From Synanceia verrucosa (Eukaryota > Chordata > Actinopteri > Perciformes > Synanceiidae), in contig CM056569.1 of the NCBI GenBank assembly GCA_029721515.1, positions 19,438,007 to 19,502,006 of the forward strand: DNA of 64,000 bases, read 5' to 3'. Below the pieces are notes generated by a model, which did no database searches, was not told the DNA's origin, and saw only the letters and a program-made list of their open reading frames with translations. The translations under genes and the position numbers were made by a program. Every line of letters begins with the position of its first letter. Within the stretch, counting starts at the first letter, position 1. Shown in pieces: positions 24,329 through 37,800 of the stretch.

Positions 24329-24399
24329 CTGTGAAAACAGAGAGTGTGTGGTCAAAGGTAATGATGCTGCCTTGATAGCATTAAGTGATGACTGAAAGA

Positions 24400-24434
24400 G
24401 TGAGTGAGTGTGTGTATGTGTGTGTGAGTGCGCG

Positions 24435-24469
<35 letters not shown>

Positions 24470-24484
24470 CTGTGTGTGTGACAC
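24400..24484 (-). repeat. CA repeat filling a 162-nt camk2d intron
   Basis: A plus-strand GT-rich run, so CA-rich in the camk2d transcript. It starts a few nucleotides after the GTACGT donor of exon 24491-24613. Intronic CA repeats near donors are known hnRNP L sites; a role here is inferred. Confidence 0.85.
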
Positions 24485-24490
24485 ACGTAC

Positions 24491-24613
24491 GCAGATCCAG
24501 GGGTGTTTGAGTGCGTCTGTGGCAGTCACTCTCTTGGCTGGGTTGATGGTCAGCATCTTGTTAATCAGGTCTTTGGCTTCTGGAGTCACTGTGTCCCACT
24601 CAGGAGAAGGAAA
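24491..24613 (-). CDS. camk2d: camk2d C-lobe exon (FPSPEWDTVT)
   Basis: This is a 123-nt exon of exactly 41 codons, FPSPEWDTVTPEAKDLINKM then LTINPAKRVTATDALKHPWIC. It ends the kinase domain. The acceptor is CTGTGAACAG and the donor TGC|GTACGT. The match to mammalian delta is close, with small changes such as KRVTATDALK for KRITASEALK. It is separated from the next exon by a 162-nt intron that is largely a CA repeat in transcript sense. Confidence 0.96.
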
Positions 24614-24929
24614 CTGTTCACAGAAACACACAAACCAACCAACAGCACACCTCTAGTGTTAGTATGCTTCTATACTTGGCTTAAGTCTAAAGAAGCTGAA
24701 ACTGCCATCATTTTTTTCATTTACTTGTACAGAAACATGGAAATTTAGGTGTGATCCATTCTTTATAAAGGTCAGTGCAAGCCTATACAAATATTCAACA
24801 TTCAATGTTGGTGTGAGCTGTTGCTAAAGAGACGCCCTGAATGCATCAGAAGCAGCGTTTTCAAGTGGTGCTTTAGAGGAGGAGCTCTCCACCTCTCACT
24901 GAATCACCAACTGCAGGTTGAAGGTGGCA

Positions 24930-26215
24930 ACGGGGTGGAATCTGGGTCTGTCCATTGCTGATACAGATACTCGTACAATTACAAATACCAGAGGGCAGGA
25001 TAGGAGACATCCAAGACAGCTACAAATACCTTGGTATCCCACAGGCTAATGGAAACCATGAGGAGGCCATGAGGAAGTCAGCCACAGCTAAATATCTCCA
25101 GAGAGTAAGGCAAGTCCTGAGGAGTCAGCTGAATGGGAAGAACAAAGTCTGAGCCATCAACATGTACGCATTACCAGTCATCAGATACCCCACTGGGATC
25201 ATAAGCTGGCCAAAGGAGGAGATAGAAACCACAGATATCAAGACAAGGAAGCTCCTCACAATGCACGGAGGGTTTCACCCCAAGTCCAGCACCCTGAGGC
25301 TGTACACTAAACGGAAAGAGGGAGGCCGAGGACTAGTGAGCGTCAGAACCACTGTCCAGGATGAAACATTGAAAATCCAAGAATACATCAGGAAAATGGC
25401 CCCAAAGGATGAACTGCTCAGTGAAAGCCTCAGGCAGCAGAAACCTGAAGAGTGTGAGGACGGTGAGGAGCAGACAACATGGAGGGACAAGCCCCTACAT
25501 GGCATGGACCACCGTCAGATAGAGGAAGTGGCTGATATCAAGAAGACCTACCAATGGCTGAAAAATGCTGGGCTGACAGACAGCACAGAGGCACTGATCA
25601 TGGCAGCACAAGAACAGGCCCTGAGCATGAGGGCTATAGAGGCCAGGATCTACAACAGTAGACCAGACCCAAGGTGCAGGCTGTGTGAGGAGGCCCCTGA
25701 GACAGTCCAGCACACATAGCGGGATGTTAAGATGCTAGCTGGATCAGCGTATATGGAGAGGTACAACCAGGTGGCTGGGATAGTATACAGGAACATCTGT
25801 ACCCAGTATGGACTAGAAGTACCCAAATCCCAATGGGACATACCACCAAAGGTGGTTGAGAACAACAGGGCTAAGGTCCTGTGGGACTTCAGCATCCAGA
25901 CTGACAAACAGTTCCTGGCTAACCAACCAGACATAGTGGTGGTGGACAAAGAGCATCAGAGGGCAGTGGTGATAGATGTGGCGGTACCAGCTGATGCCAA
26001 CATCAAGAAGAAGGAGCACAAAAAGGTTGAGAAGTACCAGGGGTTGAAAGAATAGCTTGAACAGATGTGGAAGGTGAAGGCCAACGTGGTTCCCGTGGTG
26101 GTAGGAGCACTTGGCCAAACCGCCAAACTGGGAGAGTGGCTCCAGCAGATTCCAGGAACAACATCTGAAGCCTCAGTCCAGAAGAGCGCAGTCCTAGGAA
26201 CAGCGTTCCTACATA
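24930..26215 (+). pseudogene. REL-endonuclease LINE (R4/Dong/Rex6-like), 5'-truncated
   Basis: Frames read SYKYLGIPQANGNHEEAMRK, the RT thumb/linker (YALPVIRYPTGIISWPKEEI), CRLCEEAPETVQH (zinc-knuckle CxxC...H) and the restriction-like endonuclease PDIVVVDKEHQRAVVIDVAV (PD...D). It ends near LGEWLQQIPGTTSE and SVQKSAVLGTAF. In-frame stops occur at 25150, 25717 and 26053. The Cys normally expected after QH in the knuckle is replaced by a stop. The clade assignment rests on memory of REL elements. Confidence 0.8.
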
Positions 26216-26223
26216 CATGTACG

Positions 26224-26251
26224 CGTATATATATATATATATATATATATA
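26224..26251. repeat. TA microsatellite left of the Tc1 element
   Basis: A run of TA units between the LINE end and the Tc1 insertion. It resumes at 27860-27905 after the element, so the element probably landed inside one (TA)n tract. Confidence 0.85.
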
Positions 26252-27856
26252 CAGTCATGGAAAAAATTATTAGACCACCCTTGTTTTCTTCAATTTCTTG
26301 TTCATTCTAATATCTGGTACCACTTAACGTATAATACGATGAACACAACAAAAAATGCAGCTGGTCACATAATACTTTATGTCCTATTTGACATTCTTAA
26401 GCTTAATTGATTCCCAGGGTATATAAGAGGCCATTTCATGTCACAAGCAGCACTGCACATGCAAAGGCCTAGAGTGGTTTCCTGCTTACATTCAAGCCGT
26501 AGCACAACTCAGAAGTTGTCAGCTCTCACATAATGCCTAAAACAAAAGAATTATGTGAAGCAACAAAGGCAGCCATCTTGGCACTGCTGGAAATTGGCAT
26601 GAGTGAGAGACAGGTAGCGAAAAAACTGAAGATCTCCAAGACAGCCGTTCATTCCAACAAAAAAAAACAAGCTGAACATGGCACTACCAAATTGCCACCT
26701 GGCCGTGGCAGAAAACGTCTTTCTACCCCACGAGATGACCGTGCACTCATCCGTTCCTGTGACAGGAATCGTCGTCAGACCTCCAGGGACCTTAAAAATG
26801 AGTGGGCACTGTCGAGAAATGTGACTTGCTCGGCAAGGACAGTTCGAAACCGACTTGTTGAAGCTGGTTTGAAGTCACACAGAGCACGCAAGAAGCCCTT
26901 CATCAATGAAAGGCAGAGGAAGGCCCGGTTACTCTTTGCTCGAGACCACAAGGATTGGACTGTTGATGATTGGGCTAAGGTTCTCTTCAGTGATGAATCC
27001 AATTTTGAATTGATGCCCACTCCAGCCAACTTACTGGTTAGGAGGAAGCCTGGAGAAGCTTACAACCCAGACTGTCTTGCCCCTACAGTAAAACATGGGG
27101 GTGGATCAGTCATGACCTGGGGTTGTTTCAGTCTGAGTGGAACAGGGCAAATGCAATTGTGTGAAGGCCGAATGAACCAGGTCAAGTACAGGACTACCCT
27201 TGAAAACAGTCTTCTTCCATCAGCTGGAAAACTCTTTCCTGCCTCGAATGACTGGATTTTCCAACAAGACAATGCCCCTTGCCACACGGCAAGGTCAGTT
27301 AAAGCCTGGATGGAGAACCACAACATTCGCACCATGCCTTGGCCTGCTCAATCACCAGATCTTAATCCAATTGAAAACCTGTGGAAAATCATCAAACTCA
27401 AAATGGAGAACCACAAGCCCAAAAACAAAGAAAATTTGTTTGAATTTGTCCAACAGGAATGGGCTGCTGTGACAGCAGAACAATGTCAGAAGCTGGTGGA
27501 GAGCATGCCAAGACGCATGGCTGCAGTCATCAAAAACAATGGTTATGCAATCAAGTATTAACTCTTGTGTGTATCATGTGTTTAAAGCAAACAGAAAAGA
27601 AAACATGGAATGCTTAAAAGTAGTGTTTTTGGCGGTACAATGCCATAGCTATTGATGTAAGAATTTAAGTAATTTTGGTTATTATCAAGAAAACCATGGA
27701 AAATGAATAATCCTTAGTTCTTAAATTAAACTCTCATGAGCTATTTTTGTTGTTATCATTATAATTGTCCAAACAAATGTACCTTTAGTTGAGCCAGGCA
27801 TTAAAATTAACAAGAAATTGAAGAAAACAAGGGTGGTCTAATAATTTTTTCCATGA

Positions 27857-27859
<3 letters not shown>
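26252..27859 (+). mobile_element. Tc1-like transposon with perfect ITRs and intact transposase
   Basis: 1608 bp. The terminal inverted repeats (start CAGTCATGGAAAAAATTATT) are identical over 51 bp. TA is present on both sides. It carries one uninterrupted transposase gene (26533-27561). No disabling mutation is seen in the coding or terminal parts, unlike the other Tc1 copies in the window. Confidence 0.95.
26533..27561 (+). CDS. Tc1-like transposase, 342 aa, intact
   Basis: Cut-and-paste DDE transposase acting on its own terminal repeats. The N-terminal paired-type helix-turn-helix runs over about residues 1-110 (ERQVAKKLKISKTAVHSNKK, then PPGRGRKRLS as a basic/AT-hook-like linker, then a second HTH with SARTVRNRLVEAGL). 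The catalytic domain shows VLFSDESNF (first Asp), GGGSVMTWGCFS, WIFQQDNAPCHTARS (second Asp) and AQSPDLNPIENLWK with Glu 34 residues after the second Asp, the D34E pattern of Tc1. The length of 342 aa is normal for the family. Start MPKTKEL is typical. It runs opposite to camk2d inside an intron. Confidence 0.95.
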   Translation: MPKTKELCEATKAAILALLEIGMSERQVAKKLKISKTAVHSNKKKQAEHGTTKLPPGRGRKRLSTPRDDRALIRSCDRNRRQTSRDLKNEWALSRNVTCSARTVRNRLVEAGLKSHRARKKPFINERQRKARLLFARDHKDWTVDDWAKVLFSDESNFELMPTPANLLVRRKPGEAYNPDCLAPTVKHGGGSVMTWGCFSLSGTGQMQLCEGRMNQVKYRTTLENSLLPSAGKLFPASNDWIFQQDNAPCHTARSVKAWMENHNIRTMPWPAQSPDLNPIENLWKIIKLKMENHKPKNKENLFEFVQQEWAAVTAEQCQKLVESMPRRMAAVIKNNGYAIKY

Positions 27860-27896
<37 letters not shown>

Positions 27897-27939
27897 TATA
27901 TATACTTTACTGATCCCTCACTGAAGAGGGATCAGTAAA

Positions 27940-28430
27940 GCCTCCAGGTGATCCATTTCAAGTTAATTGTGAAGGAGGTATTATATAGAGGGGGAAGGGA
28001 TCCCTGCTCTGGTCTCTCGCTTCACCTCTGACTGGGACTCAGCAGCAGCAGCAGGGGCTGCTTCTCCCCTGGGTGCCTTCATGTCGGTTGTTTTGTCTGT
28101 TTCTTTTCTCTTGGTTATCGTTATGCCTTTGTTCTGACTTTGCGGTAGTCCTGGTTTCGGTTTTCTTTTGTCTTGGTTAGGTAGGTGGGTTTGTTGTGGG
28201 CTTAGGTTAGAGGGAAGAGCCCAGATCCTACGATCCTTAATGGGTTGGTCTGGGTGTCTTCCCTTCTTTTGTTTATTTTAGCCGACCAGTCTAATCAACT
28301 CTAGTTGATTAGGTTGTTTTGTGATCAGTTGTGGTTTATAATAAAACTGATGTATGTTGTTGGCACTAACGACTGTGTTTTCAATTATGTGGGACCTTTG
28401 GAGGGAATAGTAATAAGGGTCGTAACACAT
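27940..28430 (+). mobile_element. possible solo LTR or retroelement 3' end
   Basis: Features: TATATAG near 27982, a T-rich middle, an AATAAA-like signal ATAATAAAACTG near 28340, and an end GGGTCGTAACACA. These resemble a Ty3-type LTR but no matching copy or coding region is present. Immediately left is a hairpin, CTTTACTGATCCCTC followed by GAGGGATCAGTAAAG at 27904-27940. Confidence 0.3.
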
Positions 28431-28483
28431 GGAATACTTAAAGCAATATCATATGCATACTGATACTGATTAATACTAAACTA

Positions 28484-28735
<252 letters not shown>

Positions 28736-28830
28736 TCACGAGGTAATGATCACATCAAACTGAGTATAAAGGCCTCAGATGAGAGCTCAATGCACCGCAA
28801 ATACTCAAAGCAACGTTTTTATCTCTACTT

Positions 28831-31800
28831 TTGCAGCGTGTTTCTACATTCGCAGCCTGTTTTGTATATTCGCAGCGTGTTTCTACATTCGCAGCCTGTT
28901 TTGTATATTCGCAGCGTGTTTCTGCATTCGCAGCGTGTTTCTACATTCGCAGCCTGTTTTGTATATTCGCAGCCTGTTTTGTACATTCGCAGCGTTTCTA
29001 CATTCGCAGCGTGTTTCTGCATTCGCAGCATGTTTCTACATTCGCAGCCTGTTTTGTATATTCGCAGCCTGTTTTGTACATTTGCAGCGTTTCTACATTC
29101 GCAGCGTGTTTCTACATTCGCAGCCTGTTTTGTATATTCGCAGCGTGTTTCTACATTCGCAGCCTGTTTTGTATATTCGCAGCGTGTTTCTACATTCGCA
29201 GCCTGTTTTGTATATTCGCAGCGTGTTTCTACATTCGCAGCCTGTTTTGTATATTCGCAGCGTGTTTCTACATTCGCAGCCTGTTTTGTATATTTGCAGC
29301 GTGTTTCTACATTCACAGCCTGTTTTGTATATTTGCAGTGTGTTTCTACATTCGCAGCCTGTTTTGTATATTTGCAGCGTGTTTCGACATTCGCAGCCTG
29401 TTTTGTATATTTGCAGCGTGTTTCTACATTCGCAGCCTGTTTTGTATATTCACAGCGTGTTTCTACATTCACAGCCTGTTTTGTATATTTGCAGCGTGTT
29501 TCTACATTCACAGCCTGTTTTGTATATTTGCAGTGTGTTTCTACATTCGCAGCCTGTTTTGTATATTTGCAGCGTGTTTCTACATTCGCAGCCTGTTTTG
29601 TATATTTGCAGCGTGTTTCTACATTCGCAGCCTGTTTTGTATGTTTGCAGTGTGTTTCTACATTCGCAGCCTGTTTTGTATATTCACAGCGTGTTTCTAC
29701 ATTCACAGCCTGTTTTGTATATTCGCAGCGTGTTTCTACATTCACAGCCTGTTTTGTATATTTGCAGTGTGTTTCTACATTCGCAGCCTGTTTTGTATAT
29801 TTGCAGCGTGTTTCTACATTCGCAGCCTGTTTTGTATATTTGCAGTGTGTTTCTACATTCGCAGCCTGTTTTGTATATTTGCAGTGTGTTTCTACATTCG
29901 CAGCCTGTTTTGTATATTTGCAGCGTGTTTCTACATTCGCAGCCTGTTTTGTATATTTGCAGTGTGTTTCTACATTCGCAGCGTGTTTTGTATATTTGCA
30001 GTGTGTTTCTACATTCGCAGCATGTTTTGTATATTCGCAGCGTGTTTCTACATTCGCAGCCTGTTTTGTATATTCGCAGCGTGTTTCTACATTCGCAGCG
30101 TGTTTCTACATTCGCAGCCTGTTTTGTATATTCGCAGCGTGTTTCTACATTCGCAGCGTGTTTCTACATTCGCAGCGTGTTTTGTATATTTGCAGTGTGT
30201 TTCTACATTCGCAGCCTGTTTTGTATATTCGCAGCGTGTTTCTACATTCGCAGCCTGTTTTGTATATTTGCAGTGTGTTTCTACATTCGCAGCATGTTTT
30301 GTATATTCGCAGCGTGTTTCTACATTCGCAGCCTGTTTTGTATATTTGCAGTGTCTTTCTACATTCGCAGCATGTTTTGTATATTCACAGCGTGTTTCTA
30401 CATTCGCAGCGTTTTGTATATTTGCAGTGTGTTTCTACATTCGCAGCCTGTTTTGTATATTCGCAGCGTTTCCACATTCGCAGTGTGTTTCTACATTCGC
30501 AGCCTGTTTTGTATATTCGCAGCGTTTCCACATTCGCAGTGTGTTTCTACATTCGCAGCCTGTTTTGTATATTCGTAGCGTGTTTCTACATTCGCAGCGT
30601 GTTTCTACATTCGCAGCGTGTTTCTGCATTCGCAGCGTGTTTCTACATTCGCAGCGTGTTTCTACATTCGCAGCGTTTTGTATATTTGCAGTGTGTTTCT
30701 ACATTCGCAGCGTGTTTCCACATTCGCAGCGTGTTTCTACATTCGCAGTGTGTTTCTACATTCGCAGCCTGTTTTGTATATTCGCAGCCTGTTTTGTACA
30801 TTCGCAGCGTTTCTACATTCGCAGCGTGTTTCTGCATTCGCAGCATGTTTTGTATATTCGCAGCATGTTTCTACATTCGCAGCCTGTTTTGTATATTCGC
30901 AGCGTGTTTCTACATTCGCAGCGTGTTTTGTATATTTGCAGTGTGTTTCTACATTCGCAGCATGTTTTGTATATTCGCAGCGTGTTTCTACATTCGCAGC
31001 CTGTTTTGTATATTCGCAGCCTGTTTTGTATATTCGCAGCGTGTTTCTACATTCGCAGCCTGTTTTGTATATTCGCAGCGTGTTTCTACATTCGCAGCGT
31101 GTTTCTACATTCGCAGCGTGTTTTGTATATTTGCAGTGTGTTTCTACATTCGCAGCCTGTTTTGTATATTCGCAGCGTGTTTCTACATTCGCAGCCTGTT
31201 TTGTATATTCGCAGCGTGTTTCTACATTCGCAGCCTGTTTTGTATATTTGCAGTGTGTTTCTACATTCGCAGCATGTTTTGTATATTCGCAGCGTGTTTC
31301 TACATTCGCAGCCTGTTTTGTATATTCGCAGCGTGTTTCTACATTCGCAGCCTGTTTTGTATATTTGCAGTGTGTTTCTACATTCGCAGCATGTTTTGTA
31401 TATTCACAGCGTGTTTCTACATTCGCAGCGTTTTGTATATTTGCAGTGTGTTTCTACATTCGCAGCCTGTTTTGTATATTCGCAGCGTTTCCACATTCGC
31501 AGTGTGTTTCTACATTCGCAGCCTGTTTTGTATATTCGCAGCGTTTCCACATTCGCAGTGTGTTTCTACATTCGCAGCCTGTTTTGTATATTCGCAGCGT
31601 GTTTCTGCATTCGCAGCGTGTTTCTACATTCGCAGCGTGTTTCTACATTCGCAGCCTGTTTTGTATATTTGCAGCGTGTTTCTACATTCGCAGCCTGTTT
31701 TGTATATTTGCAGCGTGTTTCTACATTCGCAGCCTGTTTTGTATATTCGCAGCGTGTTTCTACATTCGCAGCCTGTTTTGTATATTCGCAGCGTGTTTCT

Positions 31801-34800
31801 ACATTCGCAGCCTGTTTTGTATATTTGCAGCGTGTTTCTACATTCGCAGCCTGTTTTGTATATTCGCAGCATGTTTCTACATTCGCAGCCTGTTTTGTAT
31901 ATTTGCAGCGTGTTTCTACATTCACAGCATGTTTCTACATTCACAGCATGTTTCTACATTCGCAGCGTGTTTCTACATTCACAGCCTGTTTTGTATATTC
32001 GCAGCATGTTTCTACATTCGCAGCCTGTTTTGTATATTCGCAGCGTGTTTCTACATTCGCAGCGTGTTTTGTATATTTGCAGTGTGTTTCTACATTCGCA
32101 GCATGTTTTGTATATTCGCAGCCTGTTTTGTATATTCGCAGCGTGTTTCTACATTCGCAGCCTGTTTTGTATATTCGCAGCCTGTTTTGTATATTCGCAG
32201 CCTGTTTTGTATATTCGCAGCCTGTTTTGTATATTCGCAGCGTGTTTCTACATTCGCAGCCTGTTTTGTATATTCGCAGCGTGTTTCTACATTCGCAGCC
32301 TGTTTTGTATATTCGCAGCCTGTTTTGTATATTCGCAGCGTGTTTCTACATTCGCAGCCTGTTTTGTATATTTGCAGCGTGTTTCTACATTCACAGCATG
32401 TTTCTACATTCACAGCATGTTTCTACATTCGCAGCGTGTTTCTACATTCACAGCCTGTTTTGTATATTCGCAGCATGTTTCTACATTCGCAGCCTGTTTT
32501 GTATATTCGCAGCGTGTTTCTACATTCGCAGCGTGTTTTGTATATTTGCAGCGTGTTTCTACATTCGCAGCCTGTTTTGTATATTCGCAGCGTGTTTCTA
32601 CATTCGCAGCGTGTTTTGTATATTTGCAGTGTGTTTCTACATTCGCAGCATGTTTTGTATATTCGCAGCGTGTTTCTACATTCGCAGCCTGTTTTGTATA
32701 TTCGCAGCGTGTTTCTACATTCGCAGCGTGTTTCTACATTCGCAGCCTGTTTTGTATATTCGCAGCGTGTTTCTACATTCGCAGCGTGTTTCTACATTCG
32801 CAGCGTGTTTTGTATATTTGCAGTGTGTTTCTACATTCGCAGCCTGTTTTGTATATTCGCAGCGTGTTTCTACATTCGCAGCCTGTTTTGTATATTCGCA
32901 GCGTGTTTCTACATTCGCAGCCTGTTTTGTATATTTGCAGTGTGTTTCTACATTCGCAGCATGTTTTGTATATTCGCAGCGTGTTTCTACATTCGCAGCC
33001 TGTTTTGTATATTTGCAGTGTCTTTCTACATTCGCAGCATGTTTTGTATATTCACAGCGTGTTTCTACATTCGCAGCGTTTTGTATATTTGCAGTGTGTT
33101 TCTACATTCGCAGCCTGTTTTGTATATTCGCAGCGTTTCCACATTCGCAGTGTGTTTCTACATTCGCAGCCTGTTTTGTATATTCGCAGCGTTTCCACAT
33201 TCGCAGTGTGTTTCTACATTCGCAGCCTGTTTTGTATATTCGTAGCGTGTTTCTACATTCGCAGCGTGTTTCTACATTCGCAGCGTGTTTCTGCATTCGC
33301 AGCGTGTTTCTACATTCGCAGCGTGTTTCTACATTCGCAGCGTTTTGTATATTTGCAGTGTGTTTCTACATTCGCAGCGTGTTTCCACATTCGCAGCGTG
33401 TTTCTACATTCGCAGTGTGTTTCTACATTCGCAGCCTGTTTTGTATATTCGCAGCGTTTCTACATTCGCAGCGTGTTTCTGCATTCGCAGCATGTTTTGT
33501 ATATTCGCAGCATGTTTCTACATTCGCAGCCTGTTTTGTATATTCGCAGCGTGTTTCTACATTCGCAGCGTGTTTTGTATATTTGCAGTGTGTTTCTACA
33601 TTCGCAGCATGTTTTGTATATTCGCAGCGTGTTTCTACATTCGCAGCCTGTTTTGTATATTCGCAGCCTGTTTTGTATATTCGCAGCGTGTTTCTACATT
33701 CGCAGCCTGTTTTGTATATTCGCAGCGTGTTTCTACATTCGCAGCGTGTTTCTACATTCGCAGCGTGTTTTGTATATTTGCAGTGTGTTTCTACATTCGC
33801 AGCCTGTTTTGTATATTCGCAGCGTGTTTCTACATTCGCAGCCTGTTTTGTATATTCGCAGCGTGTTTCTACATTCGCAGCCTGTTTTGTATATTTGCAG
33901 CGTGTTTCTACATTCGCAGCATGTTTTGTATATTCGCAGCGTGTTTCTACATTCGCAGCCTGTTTTGTATATTTGCAGTGTCTTTCTACATTCGCAGCAT
34001 GTTTTGTATATTCACAGCGTGTTTCTACATTCGCAGCGTTTTGTATATTTGCAGTGTGTTTCTACATTCGCAGCCTGTTTTGTATATTCGCAGCGTTTCC
34101 ACATTCGCAGTGTGTTTCTACATTCGCAGCCTGTTTTGTATATTCGCAGCGTTTCCACATTCGCAGTGTGTTTCTACATTCGCAGCCTGTTTTGTATATT
34201 CGTAGCGTGTTTCTACATTCGCAGCGTGTTTCTACATTCGCAGCGTGTTTCTGCATTCGCAGCGTGTTTCTACATTCGCAGCGTGTTTCTACATTCGCAG
34301 CGTTTTGTATATTTGCAGTGTGTTTCTACATTCGCAGCGTGTTTCCACATTCGCAGCGTGTTTCTACATTCGCAGTGTGTTTCTACATTCGCAGCCTGTT
34401 TTGTATATTCGCAGCCTGTTTTGTACATTCGCAGCGTTTCTACATTCGCAGCGTGTTTCTGCATTCGCAGCATGTTTTGTATATTCGCAGCATGTTTCTA
34501 CATTCGCAGCCTGTTTTGTATATTCGCAGCGTGTTTCTACATTCGCAGCGTGTTTTGTATATTTGCAGTGTGTTTCTACATTCGCAGCATGTTTTGTATA
34601 TTCGCAGCGTGTTTCTACATTCGCAGCCTGTTTTGTATATTCGCAGCCTGTTTTGTATATTCACAGCGTGTTTCTACATTCGCAGCGTGTTTCTATATTC
34701 GCAGCGTTTTTCTACATTCGCAGCGTGTTTCTACATTCGCAGCGTGTTTTGTATATTTGCAGTGTGTTTCTACATTCGCAGCCTGTTTTGTATATTCGCA

Positions 34801-37800
34801 GCGTGTTTCTACATTCGCAGCCTGTTTTGTATATTCGCAGCGTGTTTCTACATTCGCAGCCTGTTTTGTATATTTGCAGTGTGTTTCTACATTCGCAGCA
34901 TGTTTTGTATATTCGCAGCGTGTTTCTACATTCGCAGCCTGTTTTGTATATTTGCAGTGTCTTTCTACATTCGCAGCATGTTTTGTATATTCACAGCGTG
35001 TTTCTACATTCGCAGCGTTTTGTATATTTGCAGTGTGTTTCTACATTCGCAGCCTGTTTTGTATATTCGCAGCGTTTCCACATTCGCAGTGTGTTTCTAC
35101 ATTCGCAGCCTGTTTTGTATATTCGTAGCGTGTTTCTACATTCGCAGCGTGTTTCTACATTCGCAGCGTGTTTCTGCATTCGCAGCGTGTTTCTACATTC
35201 GCAGCGTGTTTCTACATTCGCAGCGTTTTGTATATTTGCAGTGTGTTTCTACATTCGCAGCGTGTTTCCACATTCGCAGCGTGTTTCTACATTCGCAGTG
35301 TGTTTCTACATTCGCAGCCTGTTTTGTATATTCGCAGCCTGTTTTGTACATTCGCAGCGTTTCTACATTCGCAGCGTGTTTCTGCATTCGCAGCATGTTT
35401 CTACATTCGCAGCCTGTTTTGTATATTCGCAGCCTGTTTTGTACATTTGCAGCGTTTCTACATTCGCAGCGTGTTTCTACATTCGCAGCCTGTTTTGTAT
35501 ATTCGCAGCGTGTTTCTACATTCGCAGCCTGTTTTGTATATTCGCAGCGTGTTTCTACATTCGCAGCCTGTTTTGTATATTCGCAGCGTGTTTCTACATT
35601 CGCAGCCTGTTTTGTATATTTGCAGCGTGTTTCTACATTCGCAGCCTGTTTTGTATATTTGCAGCGTGTTTCTACATTCGCAGCCTGTTTTGTATATTCG
35701 CAGCGTGTTTCTACATTCGCAGCCTGTTTTGTATATTCGCAGCGTGTTTCTACATTCGCAGCCTGTTTTGTATATTTGCAGCGTGTTTCTACATTCACAG
35801 CATGTTTCTACATTCACAGCATGTTTCTACATTCGCAGCCTGTTTTGTATATTCGCAGCATGTTTCTACATTCGCAGTGTGTTTCTACATTCGCAGCGTG
35901 TTTCTACATTCGCAGCGTTTTGTATATTTGCAGTGTGTTTCTACATTCGCAGCATGTTTTGTATATTCGCAGCATGTTTTGTATATTCGCAGCGTGTTTC
36001 TACATTCGCAGCGTGTTTTGTATATTTGCAGTGTGTTTCTACATTCGCAGCCTGTTTTGTATATTCGCAGCGTTTCCACATTCGCAGTGTGTTTCTACAT
36101 TCGCAGCGTGTTTTGTATATTTGCAGTGTGTTTCTACATTCGCAGCCTGTTTTGTATATTCGCAGCGTTTCCACATTCGCAGTGTGTTTCTACATTCGCA
36201 GCCTGTTTTGTATATTCGTAGCGTGTTTCTACATTCGCAGCGTGTTTCTACATTCGCAGCGTGTTTCTGCATTCGCAGCGTTTCTACATTCGCAGCGTTT
36301 TGTATATTTGCAGTGTGTTTCTACATTCGCAGCGTGTTTCTGCATTCGCGTTTCTACATTCGCAGCGTGTTTCTACATTCGCAGCGTTTTGTATATTTGC
36401 AGCGTGTTTCTACATTCGCAGCGTGTTTCTGCATTCGCAGCGTTTCCACATTCGCAGCGTGTTTCTACATTCGCAGCCTGTTTTGTATATTCGCAGCGTT
36501 TCCACATTCGCAGCGTGTTTTGTATATTTGCAGTGTGTTTCTACATTCGCAGCGTGTTTCCACATTCGCAGCGTGTTTCTACATTCGCAGTGTGTTTCTA
36601 CATTCGCAGCCTGTTTTGTATATTTGCAGTGTGTTTCTACATTCGCAGCCTGTTTTGTATATTCGCAGCGTGTTTCTACATTCGCAGCCTGTTTTGTATA
36701 TTCACAGCGTGTTTCTACATTCGCAGCGTTTCTACATTCGCAGCCCGTTTTGTATATTTGCAGTGTGTTTCTACATTCGCAGCCTGTTTTGTATATTCGC
36801 AGCGTGTTTCTACATTCGCAGCGTTTTGTATATTTGCAGTGTGTTTCTACATTCGCAGCCTGTTTTGTATATTCGCAGCGTGTTTCCACATTCGCAGCGT
36901 GTTTCTACATTCGCAGCGTGTTTTGTATATTTGCAGTGTGTTTCTACATTCGCAGCGTGTTTCCACATTCGCAGCGTGTTTCTACATTCGCAGTGTGTTT
37001 CTACATTCGCAGCCTGTTTTGTATATTTGCAGTGTGTTTCTACATTCGCAGCCTGTTTTGTATATTCGCAGCGTGTTTCTACATTCGCAGCCTGTTTTGT
37101 ATATTCACAGCGTGTTTCTACATTCGCAGCGTTTCTACATTCGCAGCCCGTTTTGTATATTTGCAGTGTGTTTCTACATTCGCAGCCTGTTTTGTATATT
37201 CGCAGCGTGTTTCTACATTCGCAGCCTGTTTTGTATATTCGCAGCGTGTTTCTACATTCGCAGCCTGTTTTGTATATTTGCAGTGTGTTTCTACATTCGC
37301 AGCCTGTTTTGTATATTCGCAGCGTGTTTCTACATTCGCAGCCTGTTTTGTATATTCACAGCGTGTTTCTACATTCGCAGCGTTTCTACATTCGCAGCCC
37401 GTTTTGTATATTTGCAGTGTGTTTCTACATTCGCAGCCTGTTTTGTATATTTGCAGTGTGTTTCTACATTCGCAGCCTGTTTTGTATATTCGCAGCGTGT
37501 TTCTACATTCGCAGCCTGTTTTGTATATTTGCAGCGTGTTTCTACATTCGCAGCCTGTTTTGTATATTCGCAGCGTGTTTCTACATTCGCAGCCTGTTTT
37601 GTATATTCGCAGCGTGTTTCTACATTCGCAGCCTGTTTTGTATATTTGCAGCGTGTTTCTACATTCGCAGCCTGTTTTGTATATTTGCAGCGTGTTTCTA
37701 CATTCGCAGCCTGTTTTGTATATTCGCAGCGTGTTTCTACATTCGCAGCCTGTTTTGTATATTCGCAGCGTGTTTCTACATTCGCAGCCTGTTTTGTATA

